A stretch of 64,000 bases of DNA. Source: Bacillota bacterium (lineage in GTDB: Bacteria; Bacillota; Clostridia; Lachnospirales; Lachnospiraceae). The position numbers and the translations under genes are program-made. Shown here in pieces: positions 32,668-40,042 of the stretch (position 1 is the first letter of the stretch; every line of letters starts with the position of its first letter). The stretch lies in NCBI GenBank assembly GCA_023386315.1, contig JAEWJZ010000018.1, forward strand, positions 248,001-312,000. Direction: 5' to 3'. The notes beneath the pieces were generated by a model. The model had not been told where the DNA came from and searched no databases. It was given only the letters and a program-made list of their open reading frames with translations.

Positions 32668-33318
32668 TTATTTGCGAGCTGCTGCCACTGCTTCAACAAA
32701 TTCTTTTGCTTTTGCTGTAACTGCTGCAAAATCGCCTGTATTAGCGCCCTTTGTCAGGCTGCTGCCTGTACCAACGGCATATGCGCCTGCCTTAATCCAT
32801 TTGTCAACGTTATCAACGTCAACACCGCCGGATGGCATGAAGTCGCCCTGTGGAAGGGGTCCTTTAAAGGAGCTGATCGCTGCCGGTCCCATGATGTTGC
32901 CTGGGAAGATCTTGATTATGTCACAGCCGCACTCCAGTGCAGTGATTGCTTCGGTAGGAGTCATAACACCTGGAAGCATCGGTACTCTGTAACGATTGCA
33001 AAGCTTGATAGTCTCTACGTTTAAGCCCGGGCTTACCACATAGTTTGCTCCTGCAAGGATTGCTGCTCTTGCAGTCTCAGGATCAAGAACAGTACCTGCT
33101 CCGATTACAACATCATCATTGGAGCTATATTTTTCAGACATTTTAGCGATGAATTCAATTGGGTTTCCTTCATCCATAGTCATGGTGATTTCAATAAAAT
33201 TAATTCCGCCTGCAATAATTGCATCAACGACCTTCTCGCCCTGTTCCAGGCTTTTCGCACGAACAACAGCAACCAGACAGTCTTTTTTCATCTTTGATAA
33301 AACTTGTTCTTTTTTCAT
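32668..33318 (-). CDS. eda: KDPG aldolase (2-keto-3-deoxy-6-phosphogluconate aldolase)
   Basis: Splits KDPG into pyruvate and glyceraldehyde 3-phosphate. The 216-aa TIM-barrel protein has VAVVRAKSLEQG at the N-terminus, the FIEITMTMDEG active-site Glu region, GAGTVLDPETAR, and the Schiff-base lysine in CDIIKIFPGN near residue 135. The start at 33318 follows AAGGAGA by ~11 nt; the longer frame to 33441 runs through the promoter and operator. It is first gene of eda-kdgK, with a perfect 18-bp palindrome 22 nt upstream. Confidence 0.93.
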   Translation of the reverse strand: MKKEQVLSKMKKDCLVAVVRAKSLEQGEKVVDAIIAGGINFIEITMTMDEGNPIEFIAKMSEKYSSNDDVVIGAGTVLDPETARAAILAGANYVVSPGLNVETIKLCNRYRVPMLPGVMTPTEAITALECGCDIIKIFPGNIMGPAAISSFKGPLPQGDFMPSGGVDVDNVDKWIKAGAYAVGTGSSLTKGANTGDFAAVTAKAKEFVEAVAAARK

Positions 33319-33340
33319 GATTGTTCTTCTCTCCTTTTTA

Positions 33341-33375
33341 AATTCGTATATACGAATTAACTTCATATTTACGAT
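33341..33375. promoter_or_regulatory. IclR-type operator: 18-bp palindrome plus degenerate second copy upstream of eda
   Basis: AATTCGTATATACGAATT (33341-33358) is a perfect palindrome. TTCATATTTACGAT (33362-33375) matches its core at 11 of 14 positions. The core TTCGTATATACGAA recurs once more, with one change, in front of iclR. It lies downstream of the eda -10, as expected for a repressor block. Confidence 0.75.
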
Positions 33376-33388
33376 TCTTATACTTGAA

Positions 33389-33417
33389 ATATTAATCGCT
33401 TCCAGGCATTTTGTCAA
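33389..33417 (-). promoter_or_regulatory. Promoter of eda-kdgK
   Basis: TTGACA (33412-33417), 17-nt spacer, TAATAT (33389-33394), placed between the iclR stop codon and the eda operator. Confidence 0.8.
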
Positions 33418-33427
33418 TAAGTAATCC

Positions 33428-34189
33428 TCATATTTTTCCAAGAAAGCCTAATAACCTGGAAACCTCCATTCCCTTTTTCGAAACCAGTTTTCCAAGAGCC
33501 TCATAATCCTCTGCCGGCTTATATAAGCTGGATATGCTGATTGCCCCCAGTACGTTGCCATCCCGGTCAAAAACCGGAGCTCCCACGCACTGCATATGCT
33601 CTTCCATCTCTCTTGCATCAAAAGCGTAACCTCTTTCTCTGACCTGTTCCAGTTCAGCAAGAAGGCCTTCTCTGTTTTCAATGGTACGTTCTGTATGCCG
33701 GGTAAATCGGATGCGGCTGATGATCTGGTCTCTGTTCTCCTCATCACTGTAAGCCAGAATCACCTTCCCTAAGGAAGTGCAGTACATGGGATTTTTAGAT
33801 CCAACCGTGGCTGTTGTAATAATAGGATTCTCCGGTTCGAACTTACATATGTATACAACATGATGATCCGATGGAACTCCGAAAAAAACGGTTTTGCCCA
33901 CTTCCTTGGAAAATGCCTTCAGTACCGGCTCAATGATTCCGATAAAGTTTAAATTATTGGTATAATTCACACCGATCCGGTATGCCATTAAGCCAATGGT
34001 ATAGTTCTGCTTCTGCCCCCGGGTCACATTAACCATGCCCATCTCTCCCAGAGTGGTGACGATATCGTAGGCGCTGGTTTTTGGGAGGTCCAGTTTCTGG
34101 CAGATATCATCTAACGTCGCGCCTTCCGGTGTTTTCGAAATAAGCTTCAGAATTTCTACTGTACGCTGTGTGGTTCTGTTAAGTTTCAT
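33428..34189 (-). CDS. IclR family transcriptional regulator, probable KDG/hexuronate regulator
   Basis: 253 aa: N-terminal winged helix (about 1-65, RTVEILKLISKTPEGATLDD), then the IclR effector domain with CKFEPENPI, TSLGKVILAYS and the C-terminal MQCVGAPVFDRDGNVLGAIS signature. Members of this family such as KdgR bind 2-keto-3-deoxygluconate. It sits directly upstream of eda-kdgK on the same strand and divergent from lacI-uxaC. The shared palindromes at eda and at its own promoter suggest that it represses both and is relieved by KDG. The effector is inferred. Confidence 0.88.
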   Translation of the reverse strand: MKLNRTTQRTVEILKLISKTPEGATLDDICQKLDLPKTSAYDIVTTLGEMGMVNVTRGQKQNYTIGLMAYRIGVNYTNNLNFIGIIEPVLKAFSKEVGKTVFFGVPSDHHVVYICKFEPENPIITTATVGSKNPMYCTSLGKVILAYSDEENRDQIISRIRFTRHTERTIENREGLLAELEQVRERGYAFDAREMEEHMQCVGAPVFDRDGNVLGAISISSLYKPAEDYEALGKLVSKKGMEVSRLLGFLGKI

Positions 34190-34214
34190 GGTATAGCCTC
34201 CATTTCCAGAATCT

Positions 34215-34244
34215 AGTATACTCCCGGGGTCTATAAAAAAGCAA
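34215..34244 (-). promoter_or_regulatory. Candidate promoter of iclR
   Basis: TTGCTT (34239-34244), 18-nt spacer, TATACT (34215-34220), about 25 nt before the iclR ATG and just downstream of an IclR-type operator. Confidence 0.6.
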
Positions 34245-34251
34245 GATTATT

Positions 34252-34265
34252 TTCGCATATACGAA
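34252..34265. promoter_or_regulatory. IclR-type operator upstream of iclR
   Basis: TTCGCATATACGAA matches the core of the eda palindrome at 13 of 14 positions. It lies immediately upstream of the iclR -35 and next to a LacI-type site. Confidence 0.7.
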
Positions 34266-34270
34266 GTATT

Positions 34271-34284
34271 TGTAAGTGTTTACA
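34271..34284. promoter_or_regulatory. LacI-type operator O1 (TGTAA-N4-TTACA)
   Basis: TGTAAGTGTTTACA, a perfect 5-bp inverted repeat with a 4-nt centre, 102 bp centre to centre from an identical-arm site at 34373. Confidence 0.65.
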
Positions 34285-34333
34285 GGATTATACGGATTTT
34301 CTGTATTATTTTGCAAAAAAAATAAATGGGGGA

Positions 34334-34362
34334 TTGTAATATATACCATAATTATGTATAAT
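34334..34362 (+). promoter_or_regulatory. Promoter of lacI-uxaC
   Basis: TTGTAA (34334-34339), 17-nt spacer, TATAAT (34357-34362). It lies between the two TGTAA-N4-TTACA sites, and the second site begins about 10 nt after the -10. Confidence 0.75.
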
Positions 34363-34372
34363 AACCTAGGAA

Positions 34373-34386
34373 TGTAAATACTTACA
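34373..34386. promoter_or_regulatory. LacI-type operator O2 (TGTAA-N4-TTACA)
   Basis: TGTAAATACTTACA overlaps the expected transcription start of lacI-uxaC and has the same arms as the site at 34271. This is a position for direct repression and, with O1, looping. Confidence 0.68.
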
Positions 34387-34404
34387 ATTACGGAGGGAAT
34401 GCTT

Positions 34405-35406
34405 TTGAATATTTACGATGTTTCCGAACATGCTCATGTTTCAATCGCCACCGTCTCCCGCGTGATTAACGGGAATCCCAATGTCAGTGAAAAGACCAGG
34501 AAACGGGTTCTTGCTGTCATGGACGAGCTTGGCTATACACCGAATGTGTTCGCCAGAAGCCTGGGGCTTAACACCATGAAGACCATTGGAATCATGTGTG
34601 CGGATTCCTCTGACCCATGGCTGGCAGAGGCTGTCTATTATCTGGAAAAGCAGCTGAGAAGCAGCGGATATGATTCCATCTTATGCTGCAGCGGCTATCT
34701 TCCCGAAACCAAAAAGAAGTATCTGGAACTGCTGCGTTCCAAGCGTGTGGATGCCATTATACTTACCGGTTCCCATTATGTGGAGGCGAAAGACAGGGAC
34801 AATGCATATCTCATGGAAGCCGCAAAAGACATTCCCATTATGCTGGTCAACGGCTGTCTGGAAGGCGGGCAGATTTACAGTACGGTCTGTGACGACCATG
34901 CCGCTGTTTATTCTGCTGCAACAAAGCTTTATGAGTCAGGCCGGTCAGCGTTACTATATCTTTATTCCGGCACTTCATACAGCAATCTGCGCAAGCTGTC
35001 AGGCTATCGCCAGGCTACAGTATCCGCCAGTTTACCGGTGCGGGATGAGCTTATGGTTCTCTGCTCCAAAGATCCGGATCTTGCCATGGAACAGCTTAAG
35101 GAACTGTCTGCTTCCGGAATAAAATTTGACTCCGTTCTTGCTGCTGAGGATATTTTGGCTGTCGGTGCGGTAAAATATGCAAATCAGACCGGAATTTCCA
35201 TCCCTGAGGGATTAAGCATCATCGGATATAATAATTCCATATTGTCCCGGTGCACAACGCCCGAAATTACTTCCGTGGACAACAAGGTTGAGGCTCTCTG
35301 CACCACTACCGTCAATACTTTGATGAGGGTGTTAGAAGGAGGCAATGTGCCTGCTAAGACTACCATTACTCCAGAGCTGATTAAGCGAGGTACTACTAAT
35401 TTCTAA
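34405..35406 (+). CDS. LacI family transcriptional regulator of uxaC
   Basis: 333 aa with N-terminal HTH and hinge (IYDVSEHAHVSIATVSRVING) and a periplasmic-binding-protein-like effector domain. The most likely start is TTG at 34405, because GGAGG then lies 7 nt upstream, whereas for the in-frame ATG at 34399 it would be only 2 nt away. The N-terminus then reads MNIYDVSEH, typical for the family. It precedes uxaC by 29 nt with no terminator, so it is an autoregulated specific regulator, probably sensing a hexuronate or its catabolite. The paired TGTAA-N4-TTACA sites are its likely targets. Confidence 0.9.
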   Translation: MNIYDVSEHAHVSIATVSRVINGNPNVSEKTRKRVLAVMDELGYTPNVFARSLGLNTMKTIGIMCADSSDPWLAEAVYYLEKQLRSSGYDSILCCSGYLPETKKKYLELLRSKRVDAIILTGSHYVEAKDRDNAYLMEAAKDIPIMLVNGCLEGGQIYSTVCDDHAAVYSAATKLYESGRSALLYLYSGTSYSNLRKLSGYRQATVSASLPVRDELMVLCSKDPDLAMEQLKELSASGIKFDSVLAAEDILAVGAVKYANQTGISIPEGLSIIGYNNSILSRCTTPEITSVDNKVEALCTTTVNTLMRVLEGGNVPAKTTITPELIKRGTTNF

Positions 35407-35435
35407 TCATATATATTTAAGGAGGACTCTCTAAC

Positions 35436-36833
35436 ATGAAACAGTTTATGGACAAGGACTTTTTACTGTCTACCCAGTCTGCAAAAGATCTTTATCACAA
35501 TTATGCGGCAAAGATGCCTGTCGTTGACTATCACTGCCACATCAATCCACAGGAAATTTATGAAGACCGCAAATTCGATACCATCACTCAGGTATGGCTG
35601 GGCGGCGATCATTATAAATGGCGTCAGATGCGTTCCAATGGTGTAGAAGAAAAATACATCACGGGAAATGCCACTGACAGGGAAAAATTCCAGAAATGGG
35701 CAGAAACCATGCCTAAGCTGATCGGGAACCCGCTTTATCACTGGAGCCACTTAGAGCTTCAGAGATATTTTGGCTATACCGGCTATTTAAATGCAGATAC
35801 AGCGGAAGAAGTCTGGAACTTATGCAACGAAAAGCTTCATCAGGATTCCATGAGTGTCCGCAATTTAATCAGGCAGTCCAACGTAACATTAATCTGTACC
35901 ACAGATGATCCTGCAGATACATTGGAATGGCACCAGAAAATCGCTGCAGATTCCACGTTTGAGGTAAAGGTTCTTCCAGCATGGAGACCGGACAAGGCCA
36001 TGAATGTTGAAAAGCCTGATTTTGCTTCTTATATTGCAAAACTGTCTGCCGCAAGCAGCATGGAAATCAAGGATTTTGCTTCTTTAAAGGCCGCTTTGAA
36101 GAATCGTATGGAATTCTTCGCCAGCCAGGGCTGCTGCGTTTCTGACCATGCACTTGAGTATGTGATGTATGTACCTGCTGACGATGCGGAGCTTGATGCA
36201 ATCTTTGCAAAAAGCATCTCCGGAAAAGCTGTTACAAAGGAAGAAGAACTGAAATACAAAACTGCATTTATGGTATTTGCAGCAAAAGAATACAACCGCA
36301 TGGGATGGATTATGCAGCTTCATTACGGCTGTAAGAGAGACAACAATGCTCTTATGTTTGAGAAGTTAGGACCTGATACCGGATTTGACTGCATCAACAA
36401 CTACGCTCCTTCTGCACAGATGGCTGATTATCTCAATGCTTTAAGCGCAACAGATGAGGTACCAAAGACAATCATCTATTCCTTAAACCCCAATGATAAC
36501 GCTTCCATCGGAACAATCCTCGGCTGCTTCCAGAGCCAGTTCCCAGGTAAGATCCAGCAGGGTTCTGCATGGTGGTTTAATGATCACAAAACCGGCATGA
36601 CAGAGCAGATGACCTCTCTTGCCAATTTAGGCTGCCTTGGAAACTTCATCGGTATGCTCACCGATTCCAGAAGCTTCTTATCTTACACCAGACATGAATA
36701 TTTCCGCAGAATTCTTTGTGAGCTGGTAGGCGGCTGGGTAGAAAACGGAGAATATCCGGATGATCAGAAAGCGTTAAAAGAGATTATCGAAGGCATTTCC
36801 TATAACAATGCTGTAAAATATTTTGGATTCTAA
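35436..36833 (+). CDS. uxaC: Glucuronate/galacturonate isomerase
   Basis: Isomerises D-glucuronate to D-fructuronate and D-galacturonate to D-tagaturonate, the entry step of hexuronate catabolism. The 465-aa amidohydrolase-fold protein has the N-terminal metal motif VVDYHCHINPQEIYEDRKF, VTLICTTDDPAD near residue 148, VLPAWRPDK, LHYGCKRDNN and the C-terminal LTDSRSFLSYTRHEYFRRI. AAGGAGG precedes the ATG. The reductases and dehydratases needed to reach KDG are not in this window. Confidence 0.97.
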   Translation: MKQFMDKDFLLSTQSAKDLYHNYAAKMPVVDYHCHINPQEIYEDRKFDTITQVWLGGDHYKWRQMRSNGVEEKYITGNATDREKFQKWAETMPKLIGNPLYHWSHLELQRYFGYTGYLNADTAEEVWNLCNEKLHQDSMSVRNLIRQSNVTLICTTDDPADTLEWHQKIAADSTFEVKVLPAWRPDKAMNVEKPDFASYIAKLSAASSMEIKDFASLKAALKNRMEFFASQGCCVSDHALEYVMYVPADDAELDAIFAKSISGKAVTKEEELKYKTAFMVFAAKEYNRMGWIMQLHYGCKRDNNALMFEKLGPDTGFDCINNYAPSAQMADYLNALSATDEVPKTIIYSLNPNDNASIGTILGCFQSQFPGKIQQGSAWWFNDHKTGMTEQMTSLANLGCLGNFIGMLTDSRSFLSYTRHEYFRRILCELVGGWVENGEYPDDQKALKEIIEGISYNNAVKYFGF

Positions 36834-36852
36834 ATTATATTTATAAAGACAG

Positions 36853-36904
36853 GGTGCCGCGAAAAACTGCTGATTTCCAGCGGCTTTGCGGCACCTTTTC
36901 TTTT
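36853..36904 (+). terminator. Intrinsic terminator after uxaC
   Basis: GGTGCCGC / GCGGCACC enclosing an inner GCTG/CAGC stem, followed by TTTTCTTTT. Confidence 0.85.
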
Positions 36905-36914
36905 ATCTGCGCGA

Positions 36915-38054
36915 TTACTGCTTTTCATAATTTTGGGGAATCAGATATACATTTTCGTTCCCGCTGTCTGAATCCGGCTGCTTTACAATCAGGAGATTAT
37001 CCCCATAGGAAAGCATGTCGCGGATACTGGATGTGTCATTTTCCAGATCAAAATTCTGCATCTCAATTTTACCTGTTCCTGTATCCATCCTGTAAATTTC
37101 GTTGGTATTTCTTTTATATAGAAACTGATATGGACTTGGATGAGAATAATCACGGATACATTCAACATCATTTTCATATAAAACTACCCGGTTATTACCT
37201 TCACCAAACTCACTTACAATCGTATTATTGGAATAATCCGTAATGGAAAAATAATTATGAAACACTGAGAAGGAACCTATCCCACTGGTTATTTCATACT
37301 TCTTCAAGACATCGGTTATGTCTGTTTCACTGATAAATGAAAAATTCGAATCATATTTTACAATAAAGCAATTCATATCTGAACCGGAATTACTTTTTTC
37401 TATGGTATATAAATATTTCTCATCACTTGTAATATATAAAATCTGACGTGATGTGTTATCTTTTTTCGAATCCTGCGCCTCAGCTTTTGAATGAAGCCTG
37501 ACCTGTATCATGTTTTTGCTGCTGTCCAGGGTCTCCATAAAAGACTTTACCCCCCCATTTTCTGAATAATCCCCTTGCAGAGATACCAGTTTATTATCTA
37601 AGCCGGTCAATGGAATCAGCTTCTGGGAATACATGTTTTTTGATTCCGCATACATTTTATCTGTTGAAAAATCTACAGCATACAAGTCATTCTCTAATTC
37701 TGTCCCATTATATAAACTTACATAAAAATAAAGAGTATTCTTTATTAATGCATTGCTTATCCCTTTTAACGCAAAATTATCTACGGTTAATATTTTTTTG
37801 TTGCTTCCATCCTGAAAATTATATATATAAAAGTCCGCAGCCGGTCCGCTCATCTCCATATACAATAATTTGGTTTCATAAATATCAATATACGTCCTTA
37901 AAGCAGAGTTATCAAAGGTCGCATTGTATGCCTGGACTTTACTTGATGAGTATTCACCGATGTTTCCCTGGTCCGACCTGTTATGACAGCCCGACAGGAT
38001 TAGGATGCACAGCATGATTAACGATACGATAAAACCTTTGATTTTCCTGTTCAT
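36915..38054 (-). CDS. Secreted lipoprotein, possible beta-propeller (DUF5050-like)
   Basis: 379 aa with a lipoprotein signal: hydrophobic core after MNRKIKGF and lipobox LSGC at about residues 20-23. The mature part has repeating hydrophobic-Tyr strands such as YIDIYETKLLYMEMSG, KNTLYFYVSLYNGT and RQILYITSDEKYLYTIE, as expected for a propeller of short beta-sheet repeats. The function is unknown; related lipoproteins bind peptidoglycan or act as sensors. GGGAG lies 11 nt before the ATG. It follows the C39-like gene by 87 nt with a strong hairpin between them, so the two exported proteins may form an operon. Confidence 0.75.
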   Translation of the reverse strand: MNRKIKGFIVSLIMLCILILSGCHNRSDQGNIGEYSSSKVQAYNATFDNSALRTYIDIYETKLLYMEMSGPAADFYIYNFQDGSNKKILTVDNFALKGISNALIKNTLYFYVSLYNGTELENDLYAVDFSTDKMYAESKNMYSQKLIPLTGLDNKLVSLQGDYSENGGVKSFMETLDSSKNMIQVRLHSKAEAQDSKKDNTSRQILYITSDEKYLYTIEKSNSGSDMNCFIVKYDSNFSFISETDITDVLKKYEITSGIGSFSVFHNYFSITDYSNNTIVSEFGEGNNRVVLYENDVECIRDYSHPSPYQFLYKRNTNEIYRMDTGTGKIEMQNFDLENDTSSIRDMLSYGDNLLIVKQPDSDSGNENVYLIPQNYEKQ

Positions 38055-38079
38055 ATATTCAAGAACTCCCTCTCTGCGC

Positions 38080-38121
38080 CTGGAAAAGGCGAAGGGGAAA
38101 TACCCCCTCAGCCTTTTCCAG
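38080..38121 (-). other. Strong intercistronic hairpin without T tail
   Basis: CTGGAAAAGGC / GCCTTTTCCAG, with an inner GGGG/CCCC pairing. No T run follows on the minus strand, so processing, stability control or partial attenuation is more likely than termination. Confidence 0.6.
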
Positions 38122-38141
38122 AATCCTGATATGATATAAAT

Positions 38142-38906
38142 TTAATACATTAATCCAATATTTACTTTATTATATGCCTTATAAAGAGTGGCAGCGGACT
38201 TGGTATATGTCCAGGATTCTCCGTCTAACCCGGAACCGGAATACCCAATCCATGGATCACCCAGAGCAAATGCGGACTTATCACTTTTTGCCCCATACAC
38301 GGACATAAAATGACCGTTTGTTGAATAAAGCCAGCCATCACTGGTTGAAAAGGTCAATCCAATGATCGGAGCTGCTTTTGATGTGGATACTCCGCTGTAC
38401 AGTAATCTGCTCATCTCAGACGAGGACTGGTTATATTTTCCAACATATTGGTTCCTGGTCTGCTGCCCATTTATATATGTTACCATATCAGCAATATAAG
38501 AACCGTTGGTGGTTGTCCTGCAGCCTCTTGCAATGTCCGACTGATTACGGGAAACGCCGAGATAATTTAATGCTGCCTGAACACATGCCGGGCCGCAATT
38601 ATAATTAGTTATCTGGCTGTATACGGTATATCCGTTTAAATACTTCCAGGAGGTTGAGGCCTGGCGGGAAAGACTTTCGCTCAGCAGATCATCCTTTTTA
38701 AAACCTGACTTATCCTGGGGTCTTGCTGAACGTGCACCTTTTGGAGCTTTCGAAGTGTCTCCGCCTGCAGGTCTGCTTTCCCCGTTTACAGATACCGTTT
38801 TCGCTTCTATATATTCCTTTGCCGGGTCCCCCTGGGCTGCAAAGGAAATGCTGTTGGCGGACACCGCCATTGTGAAAGTCAATAACATTAAAAGTAACTT
38901 TTTCAT
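38142..38906 (-). CDS. Secreted C39-like papain-fold peptidase
   Basis: 254 aa with a cleavable signal peptide (about 1-24, ending ISFAA) and a Lys/Arg-rich pro-region to about residue 80. The C39-like domain contains the catalytic-Cys motif NYNCGPACVQAALNYLG near residue 104, the His motif NGHFMSVYG near residue 200, and the Asp in ALGDPW. It lacks a transporter domain, so it is a free secreted protease or hydrolase rather than a bacteriocin exporter. GGAGGG lies 8 nt before the ATG. It is followed by a lipoprotein gene on the same strand. Confidence 0.8.
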   Translation of the reverse strand: MKKLLLMLLTFTMAVSANSISFAAQGDPAKEYIEAKTVSVNGESRPAGGDTSKAPKGARSARPQDKSGFKKDDLLSESLSRQASTSWKYLNGYTVYSQITNYNCGPACVQAALNYLGVSRNQSDIARGCRTTTNGSYIADMVTYINGQQTRNQYVGKYNQSSSEMSRLLYSGVSTSKAAPIIGLTFSTSDGWLYSTNGHFMSVYGAKSDKSAFALGDPWIGYSGSGLDGESWTYTKSAATLYKAYNKVNIGLMY

Positions 38907-39297
38907 ATTGATTACCCTCCATTTTCTTTTGTTGATACTTCCGTTTACTTATTGCCGGATATCCGGTTAATTTTGTGAAACACGCTTAACATCAAAAGCT
39001 GATGTATAAACTTTTGGGACTCACCTCCTAAACTTACACCTCTTAATAAACCGGTTCCAACTACGGTTGCAAAGTGAATTAATCACAAACCCAGTATACA
39101 ACAAAATTCTACAAAAAACGGGATCATGTTGAAAATAGCAGGTTATATGTAGTAAAATGCAGGTTACCTCTATGAGAGGTCACCTCCGTTAACATTTGAC
39201 TTTCGTGGGGAATATTCTTACAGATGCATTTTATTACAAAAAAATGTTGAAAGTGTGCTTTTTCAAACACACCCCAACATTCAGTATAGAACCTTTT
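38907..39297. other. Intergenic region with several inverted repeats
   Basis: No gene is seen. Structures present are a 12-bp palindrome CCGGATATCCGG (38955-38966), an inverted repeat GGTTACCTCT / AGAGGTCACC (39162-39184), a hairpin AATGTTG...CAACATT (39243-39281) that may terminate the remnant gene, and a TATACT on the minus strand near 39093 that may be the -10 of the C39-like gene. A ribosome-binding-like AGGAGG near 39022 (minus) is not followed by a usable frame. Confidence 0.45.
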
Positions 39298-39510
39298 TCA
39301 CAGCCCAATGTAATACAGCGCTCCCGGTATCAGAAGATGTAATGCAACGAGTAGAATTGCCAGTAACGCTGCTCTCCTATGCCATACCAGGTAAACAGCT
39401 TTTTTCTTAACAGAAAAGAGCACTGACGGCCCATGCGAGAGTTCCGGTATGAAGCCTTATTGTTCCAAGCGCCAGATATCCATGAATCAAAGAAATCGCT
39501 GCCAGTCATA
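39298..39510 (-). pseudogene. Remnant of a small membrane-protein gene
   Basis: Directly after the cytochrome b5-like gene, translation without a start gives LAAISLIHGYLALGTIRLHTG and then LAWAVSALF. A stop follows, and the next frame continues VKKKAVYLVWHRRAALLAIL, then LVALHLLIPGALYYIGL and a TGA at 39298. Together this looks like two transmembrane helices with conserved histidines, broken by a frameshift in the A/T-rich run near 39400-39420. It may be the membrane partner of the heme-binding lipoprotein. There is no start codon with a ribosome binding site, and a short novel peptide is the less likely alternative. Confidence 0.4.
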
Positions 39511-39849
39511 TTATTCTACTATTTTCCCTGCCACTTTCATTTTTTTTAAAACGGACGTTCCATGAGGAGAGGCCTTCTTGATTTCTTCAGTCAGATCCTT
39601 TCCTGCCGTATATCCATTGTGTTCTCCTTCCTTCCACTGCTTACTGTCAGTAACATCGTATATAACACCGTCAACTGCGATATACGCGGGATTTCCGTCT
39701 TTTCCATTATATTTTTCAAGCTCGTCCAGTGTAAGCTCCAGGCTCTCAGATGATTCCTCTGAACCCGCCTGACTGTTCTGTTTTGAGCAGCCGGGAAGCA
39801 AGAAAACAAGCAATATCACAAGGGAAAAAATTATCATGCGTTTTTTCAT
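39511..39849 (-). CDS. Cytochrome b5-like heme/steroid-binding lipoprotein
   Basis: 112 aa: lipoprotein signal with lipobox LPGC at about residues 18-21, a short Ser/Glu linker, then a ~75-residue cytochrome b5-like domain (LTLDELEKYNGKDGNPAYIAV, AVDGVIYDVTDSKQW). The two candidate axial-ligand regions are EHNGYTAGKDL and SPHGTSVLKKM. AAAGGAG lies 7 nt before the ATG at 39849; the longer frame adds MQRRYF. It would bind heme or a hydrophobic ligand on the outer face of the membrane. The gene downstream is a broken membrane protein, and the rnf operon follows upstream on the same strand, separated by a terminator. Confidence 0.85.
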   Translation of the reverse strand: MKKRMIIFSLVILLVFLLPGCSKQNSQAGSEESSESLELTLDELEKYNGKDGNPAYIAVDGVIYDVTDSKQWKEGEHNGYTAGKDLTEEIKKASPHGTSVLKKMKVAGKIVE

Positions 39850-39974
39850 AAAGTATCTCCTTTGCATATTTTTGATGATCTTATTGTATCAGTATACTTT
39901 CATTATTTCAATAATAAAACTAAATTATTATATAATAATTTTGCTTTTTTCTGTCAAATCCAATTAAAAATAAG

Positions 39975-40031
39975 TATAAAAAAAGTGCTGCAATAAAAGA
40001 TTATTATAAAACAATCAATATTACAGCACTC
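39975..40031 (-). terminator. Intrinsic terminator of the rnf operon
   Basis: AGTGCTGTAATA / TATTGCAGCACT stem followed by seven T on the minus strand, 12 nt after the rnfB stop. Confidence 0.85.
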
Positions 40032-40042
40032 TTTCTCTAATA

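Noticed and set aside
33319..33441. 41-residue N-terminal extension of KDPG aldolase
   Set aside because: It would cover the eda promoter and the palindromic operator; the internal ATG has AAGGAGA upstream and gives a normal-length aldolase.
38142..38906. C39-like protein as a bacteriocin-processing exporter
   Set aside because: It has a signal peptide and no membrane or ATPase domain, and no leader peptide gene is nearby.
38990..39030. Leader peptide behind AGGAGG near 39022 on the minus strand
   Set aside because: No ATG/GTG at proper spacing opens a frame longer than a few codons.
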